Of a stretch of 64,000 nucleotides of DNA, positions 9,660 to 19,292 are shown piece after piece (position 1 is the stretch's first letter; every line of letters starts with the position of its first letter). The position numbers and the translations under genes are program-made. Under the pieces are notes generated by a model. It did not search any database, was not told the DNA's origin, and saw only the letters and a program-made list of their open reading frames with translations. Source of the stretch: Pseudomonas hormoni (GTDB lineage: Bacteria; Pseudomonadota; Gammaproteobacteria; Pseudomonadales; Pseudomonadaceae); assembly GCF_018502625.1 (NCBI RefSeq), contig NZ_CP075566.1, positions 4,016,001 to 4,080,000 on the forward strand, read 5' to 3'.

Positions 9660-11117
9660 TTACTTGGACTGAACCTGAACAACTGCCCCTAGCTGATCAG
9701 GCTTGCCGGCCAGGATCACCAAATAGCGATTCTGCTCAGGCACATCGTTCTGCACGATCTGCCGGATAGGACCAACTGCATTGACGACTGCCGAACCTGC
9801 CGGGTTGGTCATGAACGCAGATAACGGTTGAAGGGTACCGCTACCGTCGGACTTGTCAGACAGCGCCAAAATGTAAGGCTGCTTAGGTTCGAGCCCCGTC
9901 ACAGCAGCTTGTAGTACCTGAATCAGTCCTTGATCGAATAGCGCGACGCTGGTTGGTGGCTGATCAGCAGTTTTACCCATGACCTGTAGGGTAAGGTGCG
10001 CTGCCTGCCCTGCCACACCCAAAGGCTTGAGGTTGTCGATACCCGTCCCAGTCGTGACTGCGTTGGGCACATAGGCAATAGCCTGTGGTGCTTGGCCTAT
10101 AGGAATATTGGCTACTACCTTGTTGCTCAGTGTATCGATCACCGCATACGCATCGGCATTTTCCAGCTCTACGTAGATACGGGTTCCATCGCCGGATGGC
10201 CACACTCCGTGAGGAAGATTGCCGACGGGAATAGTTGCTACCTTCTCAAAATTGTCCGTGCGATAAACCTGCACCTGATTCAACCCACCAACAGTGATAT
10301 AGGCAAATGAACCGTTGGCGTTGTTGACCAGATTGACATGGTTGGCGATGGGACCGATATCCAGGGTCTTGAGTGGCTTGAAAGGTGGAGTAGCTTCAAA
10401 CACCTGAACTTTTCCCGTGTCCTTCAAGGTGAACCAAACCTGCTTGCCATCAGCAGATGCGGCGATGTTTGGGCAGAACGGGCTTACCTGTGGCACATGA
10501 CCAACAATTGTGTGGTCAGCCACGGAAACCACTACTGTCTCTGGAGTGAACGAAGAACATACGTAACCGTACTTGCCGTCTGGGGAAAAGATCTGCATGC
10601 CGGGACCTACTGGCGTCTTGATCCTCATTTTTTCTTGGTAGGTTTTCACATCGATCACCGACACGTAATCCTCGCCGCGTACCGTCACCCAGACTTCCTT
10701 GCCATCAGGCGTAAAAAACGCTTCGTGAGGCGCCCGGCCGACATAGGTCTTGTGCTTGACGGAGTTGGTCTCCGTATCGATAAACGTTACCGAGTTGGTG
10801 CCGACTGACACCACCACCAAGGTCTTGTGATCAGGTGAGAACCCCAAGCCGTGCGTTAGCATTTCTCCACGATAGAGCGGGCTGAGGTTTGTCGGTTGGG
10901 GATCGCCTAAGAAAATCACACCGAGCACTTTGTTATCGACTGGATCGGTTACAGAGACGGAGTTCGAGAACTGCTCTGCTGCATACATTCGGTCTTGATG
11001 GGTGATGGGGATATCCTGCGCAGATGCCTTCCCAGGTATTTGCCACGCGAAACTGACTACAGAACCGGACAGCAAAACCGGAGTGATCAAAGCTATCAGG
11101 ACCGCCGGGAGCTTCAT
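9660..11117 (-). CDS. Secreted YncE-like beta-propeller protein
   Basis: A 485-residue protein with an N-terminal signal peptide ending near residue 33, so periplasmic or exported. It has about seven repeated blades of the YncE/YVTN type, such as NSVTFIDTETNSVKHKTYVG, VSVIDVKTYQEK and AYAVIDTLSNKVVANIPIG, covering about residues 45-350. A C-terminal region (about 365-485) is a separate beta domain. The gene follows the DUF305 gene by 39 bases, clearly one operon (11582 to 9660). Propeller plus DUF305 pairs often travel in copper or metal islands, so a role in periplasmic metal handling is an inference; no metal-binding Met or His cluster stands out here. Confidence 0.8.
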   Translation of the reverse strand: MKLPAVLIALITPVLLSGSVVSFAWQIPGKASAQDIPITHQDRMYAAEQFSNSVSVTDPVDNKVLGVIFLGDPQPTNLSPLYRGEMLTHGLGFSPDHKTLVVVSVGTNSVTFIDTETNSVKHKTYVGRAPHEAFFTPDGKEVWVTVRGEDYVSVIDVKTYQEKMRIKTPVGPGMQIFSPDGKYGYVCSSFTPETVVVSVADHTIVGHVPQVSPFCPNIAASADGKQVWFTLKDTGKVQVFEATPPFKPLKTLDIGPIANHVNLVNNANGSFAYITVGGLNQVQVYRTDNFEKVATIPVGNLPHGVWPSGDGTRIYVELENADAYAVIDTLSNKVVANIPIGQAPQAIAYVPNAVTTGTGIDNLKPLGVAGQAAHLTLQVMGKTADQPPTSVALFDQGLIQVLQAAVTGLEPKQPYILALSDKSDGSGTLQPLSAFMTNPAGSAVVNAVGPIRQIVQNDVPEQNRYLVILAGKPDQLGAVVQVQSK

Positions 11118-11156
11118 GAGTACCTCTCCTACTTTTGATGGGCTGGGTTTTGCGGC

Positions 11157-11582
11157 TCAGGGTTGAGTCACTGCGGGAATCTGATTAGGAGAAGCGACTG
11201 ACGCTGGTAGCGGAGCACCTATGGCCAATTGCATTGCTGCGATTTCCTGTTGCTGCTCGACGATGATTTCTTGGGCAAGCCGTTTCAGTTGTTCGTTATT
11301 CCCATATTTGAGCAGGGCCACCGCCATGTCGATTGCGCCTTGATGGTGTGCACTCATCATGATGACGAAGTCATGATCGACGTCCCCAGTAGGCTCGACC
11401 TCCACTCCATTCATCATCTTTTCCATGGCGATGCTGTTTTCACTAAGGAAGGGCGTTTCTAAGCTGGAGTGGTTGGACGGATCAGCATGCTCAGTAGCCT
11501 CATGAGCAATAGCTGGGGACGCCGCTATCAGGGTAAGAATTGAGAAGCTAATGCGGATTTTGTGAGCTAAAAAGATCGGCAT
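11157..11582 (-). CDS. DUF305 periplasmic protein
   Basis: A 141-residue protein with a signal peptide (cleavage likely after AIA near residue 26). The mature part has HDFVIMMSAHHQGAIDMA, the hallmark of DUF305 (PF03713), a ferritin-like helical domain, followed by IIVEQQQEIAAMQ. DUF305 proteins occur in copper-resistance clusters. First gene of a two-gene operon with the beta-propeller. GAGG precedes the ATG. The His-rich stretch after cleavage (HEATEHADPSNHSS) might bind metal, which is inferred. Confidence 0.85.
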   Translation of the reverse strand: MPIFLAHKIRISFSILTLIAASPAIAHEATEHADPSNHSSLETPFLSENSIAMEKMMNGVEVEPTGDVDHDFVIMMSAHHQGAIDMAVALLKYGNNEQLKRLAQEIIVEQQQEIAAMQLAIGAPLPASVASPNQIPAVTQP

Positions 11583-12538
11583 GACGGATCCTCAATTTGA
11601 GCCCACAAGCAGGATGAACGAAGGAAGCCTTCACTCGACTCCGTCAAGATATGCTCCTTATGAAAAACAGTGCCAAGCGACGTGTTCTTCGAAAGTCATC
11701 CGCAGCCTATCCGGTTTGACTAGAGCGCAAATGGATCCATATTTTGTAGAACTCGTCGGCTATAACGCATGAATCTTCATATCGCCGTCACCAGATTTTG
11801 TCTACTGACAGGAATAACAATGACCGCTCACTACGTGCAAAATAATAAAAGGGCTTAGCCTGCCCATAACTTCGAGTAAAAGTCCCCCTCTTGTATCGCG
11901 GTCATCGAACGTACCCGCGAAAGGGTGTAGGCGATGCCCATTGCGGCGTCGTCTCACCACGGCTAATAGTAAATTTATGAACGCTGCCGCCCATCACTCA
12001 TAGCATCACCTCACCGGAATCGGCACTAGGCTAAAAGGTAGGTTTTGCCTGCGTCGTTGCAGGAGACTCCACAATCGAGGCTATCATCATGATCAAAGAT
12101 GGCGTTGGTGACATCGCGGCTGCGTCAGTGAACACCGATTTGGACACCGTTCTAATATTGACAGCTGCCGGCCAATCCACAGCCTCCGCGGTCGAGTCGT
12201 CACGCATATTGACGATCGAATCCGTGCGGAGTCTTCTGGAGCAGCAGCTTGGGAACAAAAGCGCATCCGTCATTACGCACAAGCTAGCCACGTCCTCTGT
12301 GGTATGTGCTCCCGCAGCGTTGAGTTGCAAAGCGAAAAGCGGCAGGCGTGTCAGGACCACTTGAATCAGTACCGTGAAAATGCAGGCCCTCAACGATGAA
12401 AAATGTCCAAGGCCTGTTTCCGTGTGCGAGTCTGATAGGCTTTGCTTTAGCTGCCATTAGCAATAATGGCAACCAGTACTAGGGCTGCTGAATCCGAAGG
12501 CTAGAGCCAGAGTTCGGCTCCTAAGCCACTGAGACGGT
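11583..12538. other. Gap of about 950 bases without a convincing gene
   Basis: Open frames of 63-120 codons exist on both strands, the longest at 12031-12393 (reverse) and 12089-12364 (forward), but they overlap each other and show no recognisable domain, signal or good ribosome site. The promoter for the DUF305 operon should lie near 11600-11800. Likely decayed DNA inside the island. Confidence 0.4.
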
Positions 12539-14320
12539 CTACACCATCAACGCGCCCGGCAGAGCAGGTGCACGTTGAAGCTGCCATTCGATTTGTCGGC
12601 GTGCTGTGGAAATAATATCTGTAAACAACAGGCAGCTGACTCCTGGCTCCATATCTCGTGTCGGGAAGCTGTCAACCCGCCCTCCTATTACTAGGATTTT
12701 TATTGGCTTAGCACTGTACCCAACAAGCTCGTTCCGATACCTAGTTGCTTGCTGATAATCCAAATAGCTCAAAGGATGCGAGGGACGCTTGAACTCGATC
12801 AGCAGGAACTCTCCCACCAAGCTTTCATTCAACAGTAGGTCTGGACGGGTCGTGCCTTGCGCGCCTGAGTATTTCTGTTTCAGCAGCTCCTCAATCTGCC
12901 GTTTCAAAGTGATGTTGGAGCTGAATACGGTGAATGCGGCACCCAGAATCCAAAGATTCACTTCTATTGCCTTGTGTACCGTTGATTCGAGGCAGCTTTC
13001 ATTTCGAACCAAGCGCTCTAGATCGTCCAAGAACTGCAATCTGGCTCTTGCTTGATCGACCAAAACGGCCATATCGGCGAGGCCAAAGCTCTCCAGCGCG
13101 TCAGCAAGGTTAACGACATCGCCGCGATTTGCCTCAGCCAAATGCTCGATGATAGAGCGGTATTCGGTACGCTCAACAGCCTCAAGTACTACATATGCGA
13201 GAGCCTCTACTTTGTGAGCAGGTTCGTCATAGTACTTTTTCAAAACCTTTTTGATTGCTCGGTCTGCGAACTCGCGTTTGTGCTGAGGCAGTTTTTCCAA
13301 TCGACCGGCGACCGCCTTTTTCAAGCGAGCATGCGCCATCCGCATTTCCATACCGTGAGTAGCACGGAAAGCCTCAACCAAATTTCCCTGCACGAAAGAG
13401 AGGATCTGTAAGTAGGCCTCGCTGTTTTCAATTACCGAGTCCCAACCGGCTGTCACGTAGTCCATCAGCCCATCAGCCTCGACTTCGCCATACAGTTTTC
13501 TCAGTAGACGAGCAGGTATCTCATCGCTGTTCTCCAGCCCAAAAAAACCAGGCTTGCCGACAGCTTTTCCTTCCACCATAAGGGTAATGCCTGGGCGCCT
13601 TAAGCCACTTTTCTTTTTGCTTATCGCAAAACGGAGAATTGCCTCCCCCACAAAAGGAAAAGTACCCCGCACCTCGGTGAATTCGCCTTCGAGATCATCA
13701 ATGCCTAGCGGCTTGCCGTTGATGATGATTTTGAAGTCCTTCTGTCGACCGTACTCCATGATAAGTTCTTGGCGGAGCCGATCAGCGCTTGGGTAACGAA
13801 GTCCTTGTCTAAGGTGGGTCAGAGTCACGCATGTTCCATGCTCTTCTGAGCTGCATTCGCTAACCTCCAGCGGAAGCGTCAGATGCTCAATATCAGATGC
13901 AGACTCAAGATCCTCAATACCCAACACAAATGAAATTTTTTGCCCACGAGCCATTGTGGTGAGACTCATCACCGATGCGGACATCAGCCCAGCAAATTTT
14001 CCGATCCCCTTCTTACCTTTTATTGGGCGCCGCTTTTTTGAAGTACGCCCATCAGTCCGCATCCGTCGATCGGACGCAATTTTCAGATAGTGGGACTCCA
14101 GCTCCTGCCGAGTCATGCCGTTACCATCGTCACGTACAACAATAGGGGCATCGGTCAATGGCTCAGGTAGTTCTATAACCACCTCTTCTGCATCAGCATC
14201 CCATGCGTTATCCACAAGCTCTTTGAGAGCTTTTTCTGTCGTTGAGTAATCTTGGCTGAGCAACGTTGCCAGTCGGGAGTCAACCTTAAAATTCGCTTGC
14301 TGCATCTCGCATTCCATCAT
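12539..14320 (-). CDS. GHKL ATPase with C-terminal nuclease-like domain
   Basis: A 593-residue protein. Its N-terminal third is a GHKL (Hsp90/MutL/MORC-type) ATPase: N box ELVDNAWDADA (about 34-44), DDGNGM (64-69) and GKKGIGKFAG (about 102-111). The middle (about 250-480) is mostly helical with no known family. The C-terminus has TRPDLLLNESLVGEFLLIEF and then Lys (about 491-511), the Asp...Glu-x-Lys pattern of PD-(D/E)XK nucleases. An ATP-driven clamp carrying a nuclease is typical of phage-defence effectors; the function here is inferred. Its ATG overlaps the TGA of the small Cys-rich frame at 14317 (ATGA), which supports the start at 14320; an internal ATG at 14305 is an alternative. Confidence 0.75.
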   Translation of the reverse strand: MMECEMQQANFKVDSRLATLLSQDYSTTEKALKELVDNAWDADAEEVVIELPEPLTDAPIVVRDDGNGMTRQELESHYLKIASDRRMRTDGRTSKKRRPIKGKKGIGKFAGLMSASVMSLTTMARGQKISFVLGIEDLESASDIEHLTLPLEVSECSSEEHGTCVTLTHLRQGLRYPSADRLRQELIMEYGRQKDFKIIINGKPLGIDDLEGEFTEVRGTFPFVGEAILRFAISKKKSGLRRPGITLMVEGKAVGKPGFFGLENSDEIPARLLRKLYGEVEADGLMDYVTAGWDSVIENSEAYLQILSFVQGNLVEAFRATHGMEMRMAHARLKKAVAGRLEKLPQHKREFADRAIKKVLKKYYDEPAHKVEALAYVVLEAVERTEYRSIIEHLAEANRGDVVNLADALESFGLADMAVLVDQARARLQFLDDLERLVRNESCLESTVHKAIEVNLWILGAAFTVFSSNITLKRQIEELLKQKYSGAQGTTRPDLLLNESLVGEFLLIEFKRPSHPLSYLDYQQATRYRNELVGYSAKPIKILVIGGRVDSFPTRDMEPGVSCLLFTDIISTARRQIEWQLQRAPALPGALMV

Positions 14321-14511
14321 GGAAGGTTCTTGGCTCCGAGCACATCAACGACATGCACAAAGGCTGTATCAGGACATTCTACACAGGGATGGCCTAATGA
14401 TGGCTCGCCGCACCTGTAAAGACGACATCTAGATTTCGCCTCCTTCTTTAATGAACTCACTCTACGACTTGATACTGATTCGCGTTGGCAGGGAACAAAT
14501 CGAATCTTCAA
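14317..14511 (-). CDS. Possible small zinc-binding protein (64 aa), coupled to GHKL ATPase
   Basis: A 64-residue frame with a TTG start and a cysteine group CRLYRCGEPSLGHPCVECP that could hold a zinc ion. It ends in an ATGA overlap with the GHKL ATPase gene, the usual sign of translational coupling. It begins 59 bases from the divergent HTH-ParA gene. No homologue is recognised. The ribosome site is poor, so it may be only a leader reading frame. Confidence 0.4.
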   Translation of the reverse strand: MKIRFVPCQRESVSSRRVSSLKKEAKSRCRLYRCGEPSLGHPCVECPDTAFVHVVDVLGAKNLP

Positions 14512-14570
14512 ACTTGCTTACCAGCAAAATTGGCCTAACGTCACTGAATTCAAAATGAAACACAAAAAAA

Positions 14571-15548
14571 ATGACGCAGGATCAATTAATGACAAACTCA
14601 CTTCTACTGAAGCGATCACTGAAATTTCTTGAACTGAGTGGTGTGGCCTTAGCTAATCAGCTAAGTGAATCCCGTGAAGACGGCAAGCGCACAGCTCCTG
14701 AAACGGTCAGTCGATGGCTCAGTGGGGTCAACCCTATTGAACCTTCACTCATGCTCTGGGTGACAGAATTAGTCCGCAACAAAATGCGCAGCCAAAAGCA
14801 GCGTTTGATCCGCCTGCCTACAAATGAAGGCCTGGTGATTGCCGTCGCAAACCCGAAGGGTGGAGTAGGCAAAACTGCGGTTGCCAAAAATCTCGCGGTC
14901 ATTTCCAAGTTTTCAATGAACATGAAAACAACACTGATTCAGGCTACTACCCCGGAGAATAAGGAAGTCGTCGCCGGCGAGCTTCGAGAAATGCAGGATT
15001 TGCGCATCAACTGTCCAGACCTGACGCCTGATGAGGTATTGGTTTACCGGCCAGAACCTGGCGAAGTTGTGATTGTCGACGTATGTACGAGCCTGTCATC
15101 CCAGCGCACAGATACCACGTCGAAATCTGAGCCATTCCTGAGTCAATTCCAGCCCGATATGTATGTTGTACCAGCTGACTTCGACAGTCCCCAGGAGATC
15201 GCGGCGAGCGCCCGCTTTGTTCAATCCGGTGTGATGCAAAGCCAAATTCAACTGCTGCATCGTCCTCGTTTCATGAAGACTGATACCGCGACCAGAGTCG
15301 AACATGAAGGGCTGGATCTGAGGAGCAAGATTTTCTGCCCATTTTTCATTCCTCAGACTATTTCAAGCAGGAATCCGAGATCACGTCATGCCTTTGAAAA
15401 ATGGCAAAATGACGATCAAGAATGGCACTTCAACAATTTGTTCGAGCACCTGATCACAAGCATGGGTGGCACGTTCAAAGATGCATATTCACTACGAAGT
15501 GAAATGAAGACCATGGGCTTGGAGGAACTTTTGAGCCTAGTTGAGTAA
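14571..15548 (+). CDS. HTH plus ParA-type P-loop ATPase
   Basis: A 325-residue protein. Residues about 12-65 look like a Cro/C1-type helix-turn-helix (SGVALANQLSES, then ETVSRWLSG). Residues 88-300 are a ParA/MinD-type ATPase: the deviant Walker A KGGVGKT at 96-102, VVIVDV as Walker B, and a final VVPADFDSP segment. Such HTH-ParA proteins control partition or regulate their own operons on plasmids and islands. No ParB-like partner is adjacent. It is divergent from the GHKL ATPase with a 59-base shared promoter region, so it may repress or work with that gene. The 258 bases after its stop, up to the GIY-YIG gene, hold nothing convincing. Confidence 0.75.
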   Translation: MTQDQLMTNSLLLKRSLKFLELSGVALANQLSESREDGKRTAPETVSRWLSGVNPIEPSLMLWVTELVRNKMRSQKQRLIRLPTNEGLVIAVANPKGGVGKTAVAKNLAVISKFSMNMKTTLIQATTPENKEVVAGELREMQDLRINCPDLTPDEVLVYRPEPGEVVIVDVCTSLSSQRTDTTSKSEPFLSQFQPDMYVVPADFDSPQEIAASARFVQSGVMQSQIQLLHRPRFMKTDTATRVEHEGLDLRSKIFCPFFIPQTISSRNPRSRHAFEKWQNDDQEWHFNNLFEHLITSMGGTFKDAYSLRSEMKTMGLEELLSLVE

Positions 15549-15806
15549 AGACCCCGACCCGGCGTTCAGCATAATTGGCAGCCAGCCCAAGAAAAGCTTC
15601 GCCTGGTAGCGTTCCCGTAGGGGTAGATTGAATGCTTACCTTCACATAACCCAGGTACATCCTCTGCCCGTCACTTTTCCGTATGTGACGCAATTTCGAG
15701 AAGACAGCGCCTTTGAATTGACCGGAAAGGCCTCTGCCAGCGTCCTGAATGGGAATGGCACCGAGCCGCTTCGCGGAAGCGGGCCAGCATCTCCTTGGGG
15801 TGGTAC

Positions 15807-16694
15807 TTAGTTTCCGTTCAAGCCGCTGTCGCGCGTCAAGAGGCGGCGCTTCCAATGATTTTCCTTCAGCCTCATTTCCTCTTTACCAGTGTGCTTATCC
15901 GCGATTTCAAGGATGCTGAACCTGAAATTTTCCGCGAAATCTTTACCCCGCTTGGCATGCAAATCCCTGATTCGCGTGTTATCACCATGTCCATTATTGG
16001 CATAGTTGCACCATCGATCCCACAAGCCTTCTGTACCCGTCGCAGACCCCACGTAAAGCAGTTCTTCATCCTTCGTACGATCTGAGATCAAATAAACGCC
16101 TGCAACGCTGGACAGCGCCGTTTGCCAAGATTCCAGCCCCTGCTTCACGATGATTTTTAGCTCTTTGTGGCTAATGTCCACTTCCTTGAAACCAGGGAAC
16201 CGACCGACCGTCATTTTCGATTCGAGAATTGCCGATAGCTTAAGGTCCTGGTAGCAATTTTCGAGCAGGAGATAGTTCGCCCGTGGCTTGGAGTATTCCA
16301 TGACCAAGCGACCCTCCAGCTCAGCGAACTCACTGCGCTTTCGGTAGCTGTAAATGTGATTTTGCTTACCCTCCTCATCCAACTTGGTTTCAATGATCTT
16401 CAACTCATTGTAGACGCCGGTCATAAGCCATCTGGGGCTTCCAGGGATTTCTACAAAACCAATGAGAAATTCCTTGGTGAAATTGTCGCGCGTTTGCGAG
16501 GACTGCCATTCATCAAACTCACCTGCTAGGTACACGTCCATAGGGTGTTCGTACTTGTTGTGCTGTGCGAGGTGAATCTTGGTTTTCTTAGGCGTGAGAT
16601 CGGACAGGATGCTGGTCAGCAGTCGCATTAACATTGGGTGACTCGAATGATTTTTGCGGAAGGCAACTGTCAAGGAACGCATGAACTGGCGCAA
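15807..16694 (-). CDS. GIY-YIG domain protein
   Basis: A 295-residue protein. The last hundred residues are a GIY-YIG nuclease domain: AGVYLI then LLYVGSA (about 198-218), the conserved Arg in GLWDRW, and MRLKENHWKRRL carrying the catalytic Glu, followed by the Asn in GLNGN. The first 190 residues are unfamiliar. The domain occurs in homing endonucleases, restriction enzymes and repair nucleases. It converges on the HTH-ParA gene. Start could be residue 1, 5 or 21; the ribosome sites do not decide it. Confidence 0.7.
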   Translation of the reverse strand: MRQFMRSLTVAFRKNHSSHPMLMRLLTSILSDLTPKKTKIHLAQHNKYEHPMDVYLAGEFDEWQSSQTRDNFTKEFLIGFVEIPGSPRWLMTGVYNELKIIETKLDEEGKQNHIYSYRKRSEFAELEGRLVMEYSKPRANYLLLENCYQDLKLSAILESKMTVGRFPGFKEVDISHKELKIIVKQGLESWQTALSSVAGVYLISDRTKDEELLYVGSATGTEGLWDRWCNYANNGHGDNTRIRDLHAKRGKDFAENFRFSILEIADKHTGKEEMRLKENHWKRRLLTRDSGLNGN

Positions 16695-16785
16695 GGCCGT
16701 GACGTAGAAAATCGATTACAACTTTTCACTCCCGCCTGCCTCCAATGACATGTGGTTTGTTTCTCCCGACAACCTGGAGGTCACA

Positions 16786-17343
16786 ATGTCGATGCGCACA
16801 ATAGCTCTGCTTTCCTGCCTTACTTTGGCACTCGCTGGATGCGCTGGTTCAAGCGAAGAGCATCCTCCTGCCACAATGCATGTCGACCTGCAAAAATACC
16901 AAGGCACATGGTACGAGCAAGCCCGGCTACCTATGTTCTTCCAGCGCAATTGCGAGCAGTCAGAAGCGCACTACGGCCTGCGTGACGACGGTCGCATCGA
17001 CGTCACCAATCGTTGTAGAGAAAAGGATGGCGAGTGGAACGAGGCACGTGGCATTGCAGAGGCGCAGCAGCCCGGCAAAACAGACAAGCTCTGGGTGCAG
17101 TTCGATAACTGGTTTAGTCACATCGCACCAGGGGTAACCAAAGGTCAGTATTGGGTTCTGTACCACGACCCAGACTACCAGTTCGCACTGGTCGGCCATC
17201 CGAACCGAGAATATCTCTGGGTGCTTTCACGCGCGCCTCGAATCAACGGTGCCAGGCGCGAACAGCTGCTAGAGGTTGCCAAGCAGCAGGGCTATGACAC
17301 GAGCAAGCTAATCTGGCGTCAGGCAGATCCGGCTCAGCCCTAG
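16786..17343 (+). CDS. blc: Blc-type outer-membrane lipocalin lipoprotein
   Basis: A 185-residue lipoprotein: signal peptide with lipobox LAGC at about residue 20, then the lipocalin signature around KYQGTWYEQARLP and a final LWVLSRAP strand as in bacterial Blc. Blc binds fatty acids or lysophospholipids and sits in the outer membrane. Start at 16786 has CTGGAGG well placed upstream; an ATG at 16750 would add a tail before the signal peptide. Here it is an isolated gene between the GIY-YIG gene and a 490-base gap. Confidence 0.88.
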   Translation: MSMRTIALLSCLTLALAGCAGSSEEHPPATMHVDLQKYQGTWYEQARLPMFFQRNCEQSEAHYGLRDDGRIDVTNRCREKDGEWNEARGIAEAQQPGKTDKLWVQFDNWFSHIAPGVTKGQYWVLYHDPDYQFALVGHPNREYLWVLSRAPRINGARREQLLEVAKQQGYDTSKLIWRQADPAQP

Positions 17344-17830
17344 CCGAGCCGCACGGGTGCAATTTCCTGTCGCCCGCGCCGCAAGGTCTCATGCTCAAAA
17401 TGGAGGGATTTGACTAGCGTCAAAGCCCTCACAAATCTGCTTACCTTGTAGTAAAACCAGGAATGCTTAGCCCCCCCTGATTGAAGCATTCTCAATGGTG
17501 GCAACCACCGTTCTAAATGACTATAGCGAAACTCGCATTCGAATTAATTGCTCCATTAAATGGTTCGTTCGATTTATTTGGTAATGTACCGCTGCTTCCA
17601 CTCAGCATCAAAAATTACAATAATGACTCTCATTCTTTCCACATTTGAACAACATACTTGGGGTATTTCGCAACCACCTCATAGCTCCCAAATAAACTTT
17701 ATGGCGTTTCGTGCATCGACTACGCTCAAATTAAATCAGGTTATGCAAACGGCTTGGCTCGTTAGACATAGGTGCATGGAGTTAACTTCAGAGGGAGTAA
17801 ATGAAAGTACTAAGGCAGTAGGAGGTGTTT
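17344..17830. other. Gap of about 490 bases, no gene seen
   Basis: AT content rises towards the secreted protein at 17831. A frame at 17560-17889 is open but overlaps that gene in another frame and lacks any recognisable feature. No terminator with a T run was found after the lipocalin gene. Confidence 0.4.
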
Positions 17831-18526
17831 ATGCGGTCAGTTTTAATGATCATCGTGACAGCGCTCAGCTGGCAGTTCGCCTACGCTGATGGCTGCCCAG
17901 ACGATATCTCTACTTCCCAAGGCTCATTCAGTCTCCGGACCTTCATCATTCTTCATGGTGACCAGTCGTTGGCAACGGCGCGTAAACAACTAGAAACCAG
18001 CAGCAATCAGAATTGTGACACGACTGCCAAAAATGAAGCTTGCAAAGCTTCAAGAGAGGCCTTAGCCAAAGTAGTGGATACATTGACCGCATGTGCCAAT
18101 CCGCAGTCTCAAAGCCAAAAAGCCGCTCGCACGCCAACCGCCAAAACTAACCAACCAAATAGTAAACAAAAGAGTGCTCAAGAACCTTCCAAATCCTCCA
18201 TAAATAATGTATTGGCACAAAACGACCGACACAGTGAAAACAGCGCAAATGAAAATTTTAAAAGCAACGACGAAGCCAATGGTTGTTCGTACCTTACTCA
18301 ATACGTGCCAGGAGCTTTTCACAAACTCAATACCTACGTCTGCATCGGAAACAGTACGAAAAGATGTGAAATAATGGGAAAAAATGCGAAACAGGAAGTT
18401 ATTTACGATTGGCTAGCTGTCAGTGATACGTCATGTATTCACGGCGATGGATGGATTGATATAAACGCGGTAGAGCTTAACACCCTGAACTCTAGAAAAA
18501 ATACAAAAGCTTTTAAGCCAGATTGA
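17831..18526 (+). CDS. Secreted hypothetical protein with disordered linker and C-terminal Cys domain
   Basis: A 231-residue protein of unknown family. It has a signal peptide ending at about residue 20 (AYA), a first domain with Cys pairs (CPDDI, NCDTT, ACKAS, TACA), a Ser/Asn/Lys-rich disordered linker (about 95-150), and a C-terminal domain with four Cys (CSYLTQYV, YVCIGNS, RCEIMG, SCIHGDGWIDI) that suggest disulfides. Start at 17831 has a perfect GGAGG five bases before ATG; a GTG at 17825 is inside that site. Its AT-rich composition differs from the core genes and points to transfer. Confidence 0.6.
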   Translation: MRSVLMIIVTALSWQFAYADGCPDDISTSQGSFSLRTFIILHGDQSLATARKQLETSSNQNCDTTAKNEACKASREALAKVVDTLTACANPQSQSQKAARTPTAKTNQPNSKQKSAQEPSKSSINNVLAQNDRHSENSANENFKSNDEANGCSYLTQYVPGAFHKLNTYVCIGNSTKRCEIMGKNAKQEVIYDWLAVSDTSCIHGDGWIDINAVELNTLNSRKNTKAFKPD

Positions 18527-18766
18527 ATGGTGACTTAATATTTTCATCTGCAAGTTCCAAAACAAGTAGGGTTAGCCCCGGTCGAAATCGTTAATACTAG
18601 CCAGGTGTTGAATTTCAATCGGCACTAACACCAGCCTAGGTACTTTGGCAAGATCACCTACATGGTGACCCCGCAATCTCGACCTCATGAACCCCCTTTA
18701 GGGAATTCATGTCCGGCCCCGAGAGAGACTACTCAGGCTAATTATACGGTGCCGCGGTTTTCGATC

Positions 18767-19174
18767 TCAAATAGACTCAAGAATTTCTCTGCGGCGCGCG
18801 GCGTATTCGTTCTGGTCGATGAGGTTGCGGTCTTTGAGGGAGACGAGTTTCTCTAGGCGCGCTTCGATATCGTTCGGAGCGCTGATGGCTGGCTTTTCAG
18901 ACTGAAATTCTAAAGCACCGGCGCAAGCTGCATTGATGTCATTCATGAGCGCCACTTCGTCAAAAACCGTCTGGCCTTTATTGTCGCGCATGAGGTTCGA
19001 ATAGATACGGCCCAACGCTAGCGTATGTTGACGCAGATCCGGGTTTCGAGGGTCCGATTTAAGATTGGCCAGGGAGTTGAGATACGCCTGTAGAGCTTCT
19101 TTTTTGTTTTGTCCGACAGCCCATGCCCAAAGGAGGACACCAGCAATTACGACAACCAAGATGACCCAAATCAT
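18767..19174 (-). CDS. Membrane-anchored SHOCT domain protein
   Basis: A 135-residue protein: one N-terminal membrane helix (MIWVILVVVIAGVLLWAWAV), a middle helical segment, and a C-terminal SHOCT domain (IEARLEKLVSLKDRNLID, then NEYAARRREIL), a short helical module often at protein ends. ATG at 19174 has GGAG eight bases upstream; a GTG at 19183 overlaps that site. Function unknown. Confidence 0.75.
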   Translation of the reverse strand: MIWVILVVVIAGVLLWAWAVGQNKKEALQAYLNSLANLKSDPRNPDLRQHTLALGRIYSNLMRDNKGQTVFDEVALMNDINAACAGALEFQSEKPAISAPNDIEARLEKLVSLKDRNLIDQNEYAARRREILESI

Positions 19175-19292
19175 GCGTACCACTCCTATAGTCCATTATG
19201 AGCGCAGCGATCTGCGCCGTAGTCATACTATAGTGCTATCATTGCATCAGTCACTATATAGTCATCGCAAAAAATTTTAACCCGCCGGAACC

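Noticed and set aside
12031..12393. Overlapping frames of 91-120 codons on both strands
   Set aside because: They mirror each other and neither has a recognisable fold or start signal.
15475..15855. A 126-codon reverse frame between the HTH-ParA and GIY-YIG genes
   Set aside because: Overlaps the ends of both better-supported genes and shows no family.
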